Source: Antedon mediterranea
Lineage: Eukaryota > Echinodermata > Crinoidea > Comatulida > Antedonidae
Direction of reading: 5' to 3'
NCBI RefSeq assembly: GCF_964355755.1
Contig: NC_092671.1
Coordinates: forward strand, 7,637,001-7,701,000
DNA length: 64,000 nucleotides
Shown: positions 1 to 9,640 of the stretch, piece after piece
How positions within the stretch are numbered: the stretch's first letter is position 1
Layout: each line of letters starts with the position of its first letter
Program-made: the position numbers and the translations under genes
The notes under the pieces: model-generated
Told to the model about the DNA's origin: nothing
Seen by the model: the letters and a program-made list of their open reading frames with translations, nothing else
Databases searched by the model: none

Positions 1-68
1 TCACTCCTGAGGACGACGATCAACATTATATCAACATTTGATTTCGCCATGCAAACCTTCAAACAACA
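1..68. repeat. Dispersed repeat fragment at the window edge
   Basis: About 38 bases (31-68, ATCAACATTTGATTTCGCCA...) reappear in reverse orientation at about 28972-29007, next to the hairpin at 29021-29081. This is probably one end of a mobile element cut by the window boundary. Confidence 0.5.
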
Positions 69-200
69 CCAACTTTACCATAGCAATACAGTTTTCGTTT
101 GATTTGTTTAAGTTTCAACTTAGGTAAATTAAAAGTAGTTAAAATTGATAGAGGATCTGAATTAGCAATGTAATAAAAAACCATGCATTTCATGATTGCA

Positions 201-260
201 TGAACATTACCAACAAGTACAAGCTAGTTCCCAATGATAGCATTTTGTTGAAATTATATC
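201..260 (+). other. Small open frame ending at a good donor; possible upstream exon
   Basis: An ATG at about 201 opens about 20 codons (MNITNKYKLVPNDSILLKLY) that run into GG|GTGAGT. It could be an upstream exon of the zinc-finger gene or chance. Confidence 0.2.
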
Positions 261-777
261 GGGTGAGTGCTTTTACAATTTGTTTAAGACCTGCACTGGA
301 ATAACAGTTTACTATCAATAAAATAAACATTTTGTGCATTCTAGCCAATATATTCCCAAAAAATATGCTAAAAACTTATTCAATTTTAATATTACTTTTT
401 AGGATCGTTCACCTTTAAGAAAAAAATATTTGTTATGAAAATGTCGTTCATAGAATTCTACTAGGCCTACTGAACGAATCTAATACAAACTGATAATACG
501 GGAATTCCAAATAAAGACACACAAACAAAATAAATATACAAATGAAGAAATTATATATATATATTTATAATTGAAGAACTTTACTTCTCATCAAACTTCA
601 TTTGTTATAATTGTTAATATTCTAATGACGCCGATTCGTAAAAATAAAACTTTTTGGCACATATGGCGTGTCAAACTTGAGCTGGGGTGGAACGCCCGCT
701 GGTGGTGGTTCTTTTTTAATCTGTCGTGCTTTTTTTCAACAATTCGATCGAATATATATTGGCGATCAGATAAAAAT

Positions 778-868
778 ATGGATGATCACAGTTACAGCAA
801 AGCTCATTCAAGATCGAAATCTATACTTTTCACAGCTCAAGTTTTTGGGGAAGCAATACCGGATGAAG
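778..868 (+). CDS. Zinc-finger gene: probable first coding exon
   Basis: ATG at 778, 30 codons plus one base, then donor G|GTTAGA at 869 in phase 1. This joins cleanly to the phase-1 acceptor of the next exon. The encoded start is MDDHSYSKAHSRSKS. The same frame is open back to an ATG at 625, but that stretch is odd (WWWFFF run) and is better read as 5'UTR. No signal peptide is visible. Confidence 0.6.
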
Positions 869-3800
869 GTTAGACTATACTATGGGATGTTATTAAGCCT
901 TAGGCCTATTCCCGTCTTGAATAAAAAAGTTTCTAGCAAGCTACAGCAGTGAGTAGAGCTAGGCTAGGCCTAGCCTAGCTAGGCCGGATTAGGCCAAGTT
1001 GAGCCGCCGACAAGTTGAGCCGCCGCCAGAAAAACGTTATTTTCTATGAAACGCCAAATGCTAACTTTCGCCGGTGCTCGTTTTTTATTTAATAGAAGTT
1101 CTATTTTCATTAGGGATAACGAAGTTTATATATCACACTTTTTAGTATAGTATTAAATATTACACTTTAAAGAACTATAATATGAAAATCTGACTTGTAC
1201 TTGTAGATTCCAAAATAAAAGACCTAAAACATCACCGAAAATGATCGTTTTTAGCCAAAAATGACGTAAACATGTTGCCCCCTCAGGTTAAATAATTACA
1301 TAAAATCACCGTTTTTTAGGAAAATATTTTGTGTATTAAAATTGTAAAATTCAATAAAATATGATATTAAAAGATAGTAAATAAAAGATATTAATTATTT
1401 AACATCATTTTAAGAATATCAATACTCTATTAGTCTTTTGGGTAGGCCTACACGTCCACGCCAGACAAATATAGAGTGCACGGCATTTTTACCTTGAAAG
1501 ATTACTTTCCTTTGCTGTGTTGTTTATGGTGGTTCAAACCAACATTGTAGTATGTAATTATATATTATTTATTTTCATGACACAATACACATAAAGACCA
1601 TGAACTTGTACTAGGACACCGCTCTAATCACTACGCGAAATGTCGTAAAAGACGCGCTGGGCGTTTCATAGAAATTACCGGCGGCTCAACTTGTCGGCGG
1701 CCCAACCGGTCATATGCCGCTAGGCCTAGTCTAGCGTCGGACAGGAAGGAGGCCTAGCCTAGGCATATAGGCCTAATACTAGGCTAGGCCTAGTTAATAA
1801 ACCGGTATAGGCATTATAGCCTAGTCAGTGGCTAAAAAAGCTAGGCCTAGTACCTACAGTAGGCCTACCTTAGTTTATTAGGTAGGCCTAATTCAAATTT
1901 AAAAATTGCATATTTTAATTTTATTCTCAAATTTTCTACGGTCTCTTTACAGGTTCACCCCAATTCTTAAACCCAGAAAAGCACATAGGCCTACGTCAAG
2001 TTAATGAATGCTGCATTATTAAGTGTGCGGAAAAAGAGCATTGCGAAGGATGGCATTGCCCCCTCTGTAACATGACTAGATCAAGATATCGAATGAGGAA
2101 CCATTTCTTCACAGTTCATTGGGCGTCTCGCGTTACAATTGGTGGTAACTATTTTTCTTACATAATTGTTATTAACATATTTTTAGATTACAATCAAACT
2201 ATTTATAAAATGTAATTATTTAGTTTTCATCATGTTACTTTGAAACATTGCATCTATTTTTTACTTGGTTATTTTTTAATAATGTTTTTGAAACAGAAAT
2301 CAATTCGTTGCTTTGCAAGTGTGAAATCCCGAATGTGACGACACCTCGCCATTGGCACTGTCCATTCTGCAACACTAAGCCGTATTTCAAACTGAAGTAT
2401 TTGGTTTTCCACATTGGCCGTGTACACAAACCTAACAAAACAGTGCAAGGATATACTCAACGAAAACTTGCTTACACCGTTGATTCTACCACCAACGCTG
2501 ATGAAACGAGTGCTGATACGACAACTAATGATAATACCCTGGATGTCAAAAACATTCGTTTATTAACTTGGACACCCAATAGTAAAGACACCAAAGATAT
2601 TTCTTTTCTTGGTTCTCATGGTTAGTATTGTTCAATATCTATTACCGTATATCCTCTGGTATAATCCCGCCCCCTAGAACAGGAAACTGGGCCAACTTTG
2701 GGTGGTGGGACTATACCTGCGAAAAGCCTGGTTAAGGAAATCAATGATTGGTACAGTATTAGCATTTCTTGTAAAAACTCAACTGGCTAGAGAGGTCTAC
2801 ATTCAGAACAAAAGTCAATACTGGGGCTATACCTGGGGATATGCCTGTTTGTGAAATCAGACATAAAGTAGAGGGTAGAGATTAGACCCGAAGTGGGATT
2901 ATACACGAGGATATACGGTATTATTATTCATAAAGAGGTCCCCCAGTATAAAGAAGAAATAAATAATACAATAAAAATATTTTAAAAATGTTAACCATAC
3001 TTGTAACCTGTCACTGATGACATGTTTTATTAAACTATATAAACTAGCTTGGTTTGACCAGTTTAATCTATTTGACCACAGGTTGCAAATTGATTCGTTG
3101 TACAGACCCTGGTCACTGTGCTGGCTGGCATTGCTCTCTATGTCCACATGCTACACAAAAACATAGAGTTAGAAGACATTTACTATCTACGCATTGGGCA
3201 TGTAGGATTGAAGTCGGCGGTAAGTTAAATGATATTATCCCTATAAAAAGGGGATACTTTTTTTGGTTCCGAAGGTGTCCCCTTAAAGATATATTGTCCC
3301 CCTTGGAAAAATATTTTTTTAAAATTTTTTTTGTTTGATATGCCAATTTAATGTCACATAATAGTTATTCACTTTGATCAAAAATTGGATTGGAAAACAT
3401 TTTTTTCTGGAAAACTGTAATATAAAGCAAAATATAGTCAAATCGAATGGAAGTCATGTTTTTTGGTTGAATTTAACAGTTTATTTAGTCTTTTTATGAG
3501 TGAAAACATTGTTGTTTTAGTTTTTTTTTCTATGGTAATGTGATTAACTTTATTGAAACTGCAAAATGGCCTATTCAAAGTCTTTTTTTGTTAATCTTAT
3601 CTGTTCATGTTTGTGAGGGACAATACTGTCAATTACACTGTATATATGGGCTGTATTGTAGAACAAACCTTACATTATTACATACAAATAAGTAGATTGT
3701 TTACAAAACAAATAATACATTTTGCATGTATGACATTTTATTGGTTTGCAGATAAAGTGGCAGTAATGTGCAAATGTGATCAGATTTCAAGATCTGGCTT

Positions 3801-6800
3801 AAGGCATTGGCATTGCCATTTCTGCAATAAGAAAATATCTCGGCCTAAGAAATTAATATTGCATTTGATGAATGTCCACAAACCAGACGAGCTTGTGAAA
3901 AGATATTCAATGGGAAAACTTCACAGCTCTTTTAACACAAGTGGTATTGTTACAGTACCACAAGCAGTGGACGACAAACAAGAATTTCCAATACAAGGTA
4001 TAGACATTTTGAATGATAAGAATGTTAACACACAATTTGGTGATCTAAATGTTCCCTAGTTTTATGTGTAAGTTTTGTTGTGTATTTATTTGTTGCCAAT
4101 ATAAGAATAAGAAGTGAGTATGCCTGTATATGGAATTTATCTAAGTTTAGCAAAAAAAATCATCTTAAGTTTGTTTGTTTTGTTTGTAAAGTTGGTTTTA
4201 AAATAACCTCACTAACTAATTTTACATGTTTCCTTTTTAAAATAAAACATCAGTTTTTTCACTTAAGCACTTCTTAACTATCTTGATTAAAGTAAAAATA
4301 TAATACCATCTAGGGTTTATAATTAGTTGTTTTATAATTTCAGTGCCTTCGTTTGACTGTGAGATTATTAAATGCCTTGAATCTGGTCATTGTAAGGGAT
4401 GGCACTGTCCCTTGTGTACCGTAAATGGTAGAAAATATTATATAAATACTCATCTGCAGACTGTTCATTTTGGTTCCAGATTGGAATTTGAAGGTAAAAT
4501 TCTTTATAGTTAATTGTTCTTGTCGGGAAATTAAATATCCCACAATATCTCACTGTCACATCAGTAAGCATGAGTTGTGAAACATGAAATTGAAATTACT
4601 TTTAGAGAAATTTAGAAGAATAGTAACTTGCATTCTTCTAGTATGTACTATAATATTTGTTTCTGAAATCATTGGACAAATTGGAGGCAAGTCTCTCAGA
4701 GAGACCACATAGTCGTTAAGGCCAGTGGCTAATTAAGCATTCTCCCTTAAACTAATCTCAATCACAACAACAAACAAATCTTCTTGATTTTGACAGATAA
4801 AGTCTCAGTTATGTGCAAGTGTGGCTCAAATGGAAAAAAAACTCCCAGGCACTGGCACTGTCCACTATGCACGAATACACCATACGTCAAATCCAAAATG
4901 CTTATGAATCATGTTTTATCTGTGCATAAGCCACAAACAACTGTGAGACGTTATTGTCAAGGAAAGTTAGTGACAGTTATTAATCAAGGTGAAAAACCTG
5001 ATCCACCAAAAAGAAAGAAAGAGAAACCAAACTTGACAGAGTCACTATTATACAATGGTTCAAGTAAGTATGTAAAATGATGATGATTATAAATACTGTA
5101 CAATGACCTTGATTAGGATGGCTTTATTTCAATGAAATACATTAGTTGAGTTCAACCCTTTTATTTAAATATAGAGGCACCGCAATGTTGAATCCCTTAG
5201 CAAGACCCTTATCCACCTTCCTTGCTCTTTCCCACAAAGGTGACAATGGGTACTGGTGTGTAAAAATACTGCCTAATCCTCCTTCAAGTCCCTCCTCCCC
5301 TACCAACAATAATACACATTTAGTGGAGTCTGCGCACAAACATTAAGAAAATAGAGTTGGCACCAAATTGACCTGACCTGTTGACCTTGGTAGATACCTC
5401 TACCCTCTGTAGCTGCTATGGGCCTGTACAGCCATAATCAGTGCATCCATGATTTGTCGATGTCGATTGGTTGATGAATTAAATGGCGAATCAATATCAA
5501 TGTACTATATCTTACTGTTTTTATATTTCAGCGATTGACATTATTCCGTGTGAGTTAGACGTTCACTGTGAGGGATGGCATTGTCCATTGTGTGATAAGG
5601 CTGCTAGGAAATACATCATTAAAAGACATCTATATGCTGTCCACTGGAGTTCTCGAGTGCAAGTGGGAGGTAACACTAATTGTTAATGATTTAATTTTTA
5701 TAGAATTCATCATCATCATTCATCTATCATTTTATTTGCACAAAATAAAATAAACTCTTATGAAATATTGTTTTAGGTGCAGCTCTTGTGTGGTTGAGAA
5801 TTTTTACTAGCCCTAATTTTTCATCACTCCTACTTTTGCACTACCCTAAACTATACTATTATTGTGAATTAATATATTTAATTCAGAATGTTGTTTTATT
5901 ATCTTTATAGATATGAAAGCACTGCTATGCAAGTGCCTAATGACCAAGTTAAAAGCATCACGCCACTTTCATTGTCCACTCTGCGAAAACGTAGTATATT
6001 CTAAGTCTCTGCAATTGCAAAAGCATATTCTACGTGAACATTCGCCGACTGCTGACGTCTACCAGTATTTCAAGGACCAAGCCATAAGCATTCTAAAAGG
6101 CATACCTCAGCGCGAGTCATTATTAATGATGGATGAAGATGAAGATATACAAACCGTTGATACCACAATGGAAACAACAGAACTTGCAGAAGCGACAGAA
6201 ATCTTACAAACAACAGAACCAACAACGTCAGAACCAATTACCACAATTGTTAGGAAAGACCAAGATTGCCAAAATGGTAAAGAATATACATTTTAAAATT
6301 AAATTTTTGGAAGTATTCATATAGGCAAGTAACATTTACACATTTGTATAACCAAGCCAGAGACGAGGCATAGATGCTTTAAATGTAATTATTAATATCA
6401 AATATGATGATCTGTGTAGGGGAATTGGGGTGGATGGTTAAAATTGAAATTTCAGACAAGGTGAGCCCCTCGTCTGCCTCATATTGGCTATGGCCCACTA
6501 GAAGTTTGTCTCACAAGGACCCCAAATAAGGTATATTATATGACATTTAATAGCAAAAAATAAATTAAACTAAAATGAATATACTTTACATATAATATAT
6601 AAAACTCCTCATAACTAAAATGTGTATGTAGGTTTCGTTTTTTGACCACTACATTGTTTGGTCAAAGTTTACAAGAAAAGCTTGTAAAGAATTCACATGA
6701 TCAGTCACAAATATGCATTTTGAAATAGAATTTGGATTTAAAATTTGTATATTCTTGCTTTCTTAGTGTGGGATATGGTGAAATGTGCTGAAACAGAACA

Positions 6801-8966
6801 TTGTGAGGGATGGCACTGTACCCTTTGTACCATGACTGGGAATATGCCAAAATTAAAGAAACACTTTCGTATTAATCATCGTAGCTCTCGTATTGAAGTT
6901 GGTGGTGAGTTTTTATTGTTTACTGTTTGTAGCGTTGCACTAAAGTATATCCTCAAGTGCGTGAAATATATATGAAAAATTGAAAAGATCTAGGGAGTCA
7001 ACTTTGTTCTTCTCGGTTAACTACACCTTATTACTAAAATTTGTCGGCGACGCAACGAAGTGATACTATGTGGCTACAGATACTACGCGTGTGAAATGGA
7101 TTTAACCGTAACATACTATTTCATTAATTAACAATAAAATTACACCTTTGAATAGCTGAATTGTCTAGCTTTACAGGGTTGTAAATAAATCATATAAATG
7201 AAAATTTCTTTAAGCTAAAATTATGTGTTTTGTAGAGCTCTCTACTAATTCGAGTTTTTCACAAACGCATGGTTATGTCAAATGACTACGCGGTTAGTAT
7301 CTCTTTGTGGTGTGGTTGACAAATTCTATTTTATTTTACTGTTATTCTATTCATAGGGATGGCCATTATTGCATGTATGTGTAGGAAAGTATCCGGGCTT
7401 GGACATCAACACTGGCACTGTCCTTTGTGCGTTAATCGAAGTTTTTCAAGAATTCTTAGCCTTGAAGATCACTTTGTAGCCACACACAAGCCTATAGCTG
7501 AAGTGAAGAGGTTTGCTAGGGGTAACATTATAACTGTAAAGGACTATGCCAATCCAACGAAATTCAACCAGCAGTTTAGCAACGATGATGACAAAGTTGA
7601 TGGTACATATGCTTTGTTGGTAATTATGTATATAATACAAGGAGCCAGTCAGCCCGGACCCCTATAAATTAAGTTCAGCACTTTATTTTACACTACTTTA
7701 GGCTCTGGGGCTCCATATTTCAAAATCCTGGGTCCACCCTGGAATATGGTTAGCAGATTCTCGGTATTGTATCTAACTTTCCTCATTATCCTAGGAAAAT
7801 TCTGTGATACAGCCTCACATGTGATATCACATATCATAGACTCTAACCAAACCTTACATGAAACATATGAGCGGCTGTATTACAGAGTTTGCAAATGATA
7901 CTGGACAAATATTGTTTTTTTGTAGAGATACAGCATTGAGAATCGGGTGCTATTGTTTAGATGTTCATTTCATTCATCAATCCTACAATAATAAATTATT
8001 TATATTTTTTTATCAAATTTAGAACCTCCACCAAAACAGGATTGTACTGTGCTCAAGTGTACATTGGACGGGCATTGCCTTGGATGGCATTGTCCATTTT
8101 GTTCTGTAAATGGAGAAAGGTTCCGAGTAAGGAATCATATTAAATCTGTGCATTGGGGGTCTCGTATAGAGATGGGCGGTAAGTTTCCAAAGTAGTACAG
8201 TACATTTGTTTTATTACAAAGGATAATATGCCTAGCCATTTTTCCTTCTATTTTAGGAATATTGTCAAGGATAACTATACATGATTACATTCACTGTCCC
8301 CAAAGGTGCTAACTGTGTTCATAGTACAAATATATAGGCAGTTGTTTGATTTAGATTTTTCCACTTTATTTTAATTTTTTATAATACAGTCAACTTTTCC
8401 AATACTGGACACCCTTCTTGGGCTGACCTAATATATCTAGTTTTCTGGAAAGTGTGGTATACAAAATGCGTTTTTAATGGTATAGATCAATTTTCCGGTT
8501 TTCAGAGAGGTATTTGAAGAGTTTTCTGTATTAAAGATCTTATAATGAATAATTGTAATTTTTAGATACATGGTCAGTTTTATGCAAATGTAAAAACGCA
8601 AATAAGACAACGCCACGACACTGGCATTGCACTTTCTGCGCAGACTCTACGTTTTCAAAGTCACACATCCTGGAAAAACATTTGATGCACATTCACAAAG
8701 TCACAACTGACGTAAAACGCTTTTCAAGATGCAAGCTTGTAGCAGTGAATGGGGTACCATTAAATGGCGAGACAGCTATGTGTAGCACTGTTACAGAAGA
8801 AGACGGTCAGCTTTCACTGATTCCCGAGAACGTTGACCTAGTAATACCCAATGAAAATGTAGTCGTACATGAAGAACAACCAATCGGAGAAGATGAACAA
8901 CCCACAGTATCGGAGGAAATTTTAAAATTTACCTGTGTAAGACAATTGTATCATACCATTTTATAA
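778..8966 (+). CDS. Unrecognised multi-exon gene with six tandem pairs of zinc-finger exons (spliced)
   Basis: Reconstructed from splice sites and repeated motifs. Coding exons: 778-868, 1953-2144, 2297-2620, 3082-3219, 3752-3997, 4344-4493, 4797-5063, 5532-5669, 5911-6276, 6767-6904, 7357-7602, 8023-8178, 8566-8966 (or an internal donor). After the leader, exons alternate between type A (HC-x-GWHCPLC, then H-x4-H, ending SR-x-x-x-GG) and type B (CKC, HWHCPLC, a second H pair, then HKP and a V-x-R-[YF]-x-x-G-K-L-like stretch). Each CPLC plus two His looks like a C2H2-type zinc site, with extra upstream Cys/His. Every complete internal exon is in phase 1-1, so pairs can be duplicated without a frameshift. 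Type-B exons end in variable Thr/acidic or basic linkers, including a possible nuclear localisation signal in B3. I do not recognise the family. Nucleic-acid binding in the nucleus is an inference from the fingers. The 3' end is uncertain. Confidence 0.82.
1006..1700. mobile_element. TIR element (about 0.7 kb) in intron 1 of the zinc-finger gene
   Basis: The left end (1006-1054, CCGACAAGTTGAGCCGCCG ... TTTCTATGAAACGCC) matches the reverse complement of the right end (1660-1700, GGCGTTTCATAGAAA ... GGCGGCTCAACTTGTCGG). The interior is AT-rich with no transposase frame, so it is a non-autonomous DNA element. It is flanked by dense AGGCCTAG-type repeats (955-1000 and 1710-1890). Confidence 0.7.
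1953..2144 (+). CDS. Zinc-finger exon A1
   Basis: Acceptor CTTTACAG at 1945-1952; donor GGTG|GTAAC at 2145. Encodes 64 residues with HCEGWHCPLC, then H-x4-H within FFTVHW, then SRVTIGG. It is longer than the other A exons because of about 18 extra N-terminal residues. Confidence 0.8.
2297..2620 (+). CDS. Zinc-finger exon B1
   Basis: Acceptor GAAACAG at 2290-2296; donor GTTAGT at 2621, phase 1-1. Contains LCKC, RHWHCPFC, an H-x4-H pair and HKP, then a tail of about 60 residues rich in Thr, Asp and Asn that looks disordered. Confidence 0.82.
2644..2919. mobile_element. 276-bp MITE in an intron of the zinc-finger gene
   Basis: Ends ACCGTATATCCTCTGGTATA and TATACACGAGGATATACGGT are near-perfect inverted repeats of about 24 bases. 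The flanks show a possible ATT duplication (2641-2643 and 2920-2922). No coding content. Confidence 0.7.
3082..3219 (+). CDS. Zinc-finger exon A2
   Basis: Acceptor GACCACAG ends at 3081; donor GTAAGT at 3220. 46 codons with GHCAGWHCSLC, RRHLLSTHW and RIEVGG. Confidence 0.83.
3752..3997 (+). CDS. Zinc-finger exon B2
   Basis: Acceptor GTTTGCAG ends at 3751; donor GTATAG at 3998. 82 codons with MCKC, RHWHCHFC, LHLMNVHKP and VKRYSMGKL. Confidence 0.83.
4344..4493 (+). CDS. Zinc-finger exon A3
   Basis: Acceptor TAATTTCAG ends at 4343; donor GTAAAA at 4494. 50 codons with GHCKGWHCPLC, THLQTVH and SRLEFEG. The usual W after the last His is F here. Confidence 0.8.
4797..5063 (+). CDS. Zinc-finger exon B3, with basic tail
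   Basis: Acceptor TTGACAG ends at 4796; donor GTAAGT at 5064. 89 codons with MCKC, RHWHCPLC, NHVLSVHKP and VRRYCQGKL. The tail contains PPKRKKEKP, a possible nuclear localisation signal. Confidence 0.84.
5532..5669 (+). CDS. Zinc-finger exon A4
   Basis: Acceptor TATTTCAG ends at 5531; donor GTAACA at 5670. 46 codons with HCEGWHCPLC, KRHLYAVHW and SRVQVGG. Confidence 0.83.
5911..6276 (+). CDS. Zinc-finger exon B4, with long Thr/Glu tail
   Basis: Acceptor CTTTATAG ends at 5910; donor GTAAAG at 6277. 122 codons. Core LCKC, RHFHCPLC, KHILREH, with HSP in place of HKP. The tail is low-complexity and rich in Thr, Glu and Asp; this is the longest linker of the set. Confidence 0.82.
6351..6495. repeat. 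Dispersed repeat, copy 1 (intron of the zinc-finger gene)
   Basis: About 145 bases beginning GAGGCATAGATGCTTTAAA and ending in GTCTGCCTCAT align with 55655-55816. Both copies have GAGGCA near the left and TGCCTC near the right, suggesting short inverted ends. Confidence 0.6.
6767..6904 (+). CDS. Zinc-finger exon A5
   Basis: Acceptor TTTCTTAG ends at 6766; donor GTGAGT at 6905. 46 codons with HCEGWHCTLC, KHFRINH and SRIEVGG. The W after the last His is replaced by R. Confidence 0.83.
7357..7602 (+). CDS. Zinc-finger exon B5
   Basis: Acceptor ATTCATAG ends at 7356; donor GTACAT at 7603. 82 codons with CMC in place of CKC, QHWHCPLC, DHFVATHKP and VKRFARGN, then a short Asp-rich tail. Confidence 0.82.
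8023..8178 (+). CDS. Zinc-finger exon A6
   Basis: Acceptor CAAATTTAG ends at 8022; donor GTAAGT at 8179. 52 codons with GHCLGWHCPFC, NHIKSVHW and SRIEMGG. The extra N-terminal residues resemble those of A3. Confidence 0.83.
8566..8966 (+). CDS. Zinc-finger exon B6, probable terminal exon
   Basis: Acceptor TTTTTAG ends at 8565. Core LCKC, RHWHCTFC, KHLMHIHK and VKRFSRCKL, then an acidic tail. The frame runs to a TAA at 8964-8966, with AATAAA at 9075-9080, so the exon may end the gene. A strong donor, TGT|GTAAGA, at 8937 (phase 0) and a weaker phase-1 donor at about 8806 could instead splice to acceptors at 9231-9232 or 9303-9304. Confidence 0.75.
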
Positions 8967-9074
8967 AATGCATAAATAATGTCAAATAAGAATTCTTTTC
9001 CGTACACTATTGCATGAATTAAAATAGTTATTATTCATACTCACGTAATTATTAAATTTAAACCCTATATATAG

Positions 9075-9080
9075 AATAAA
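9075..9080 (+). terminator. Candidate poly(A) signal AATAAA for the zinc-finger gene
   Basis: AATAAA lies 109 bases after the B6 stop codon. It is a short motif in AT-rich DNA, so the support comes only from its position. Confidence 0.35.
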
Positions 9081-9232
9081 TAAATACAATTATATATCAG
9101 GTAACACTTTTGTATAAAACTGATATGAGCTTGGAGTCAAATGTTTTAATGTAACGGTTAATTCGTGCAGGAAAGAGTTAAATTAATTTCCTTTTTCCTG
9201 ATTCGTGTGAATATTTAATATTCTTTAAACAG

Positions 9233-9363
9233 GTGATGAAAAAGTTGTGGGAGGATACGCTAAATACGATAAATAATCATGTACTATTCAATTATTCTTT
9301 TCAGGCTTGGAAGCTTTTAGAAGAGATTGCAGAAAACTAATTTTACCACCAGTTGAGAAGTAA
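9233..9363 (+). other. Candidate alternative 3' exons of the zinc-finger gene
   Basis: Two acceptors follow B6: TTTAAACAG ending at 9232 and TTCTTTTCAG ending at 9304. From the B6 donor at 8937, the first opens a frame to TAA at 9338-9340 (VMKKLWEDTL...). The second, entered in phase 1, gives a short basic end, LEAFRRDCRKLILPPVEK, with TAA at 9361-9363. Which, if any, is used cannot be decided from sequence alone. Confidence 0.35.
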
Positions 9364-9460
9364 ATACAGCCTGCTGCAACATGTTACATATAGCTGAACA
9401 TTATTCTTTGAGGAAACGCTAGTCAAGATTTATCAATTTCTTAAAATGTTGACTAATTCG

Positions 9461-9640
9461 TATTGTGATACACATCTAGTTGTATTCATGCAATTTGATT
9501 GGTTAATTTCGCATCATGTGTCATTTGGTATTAGTTCTACCTAATCTAACTATTTATTCTCAAATTATTAGTTGTTATTGTTATAAGTTAATAGGTATAG
9601 AGAAACTCTAACCCACCCAGTGATATACTGGAAAATTTAA
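9461..9640. repeat. Dispersed repeat family (ATTGGTTAAT type), copy 1
   Basis: Shares CAATTTGATTGGTTAATT, TGTCATT-GGTATTAGTTCTA and GATATACTGGAAA with 29612-29805. It has a degenerate start compared with the TTATAACACACC ends of the other copies. Confidence 0.6.

Noticed and set aside
571-952. Two overlapping plus-strand frames of about 95-100 residues
   Set aside because: Only the part 778-868 fits a phase-1 first exon of the zinc-finger gene; the rest looks like UTR.
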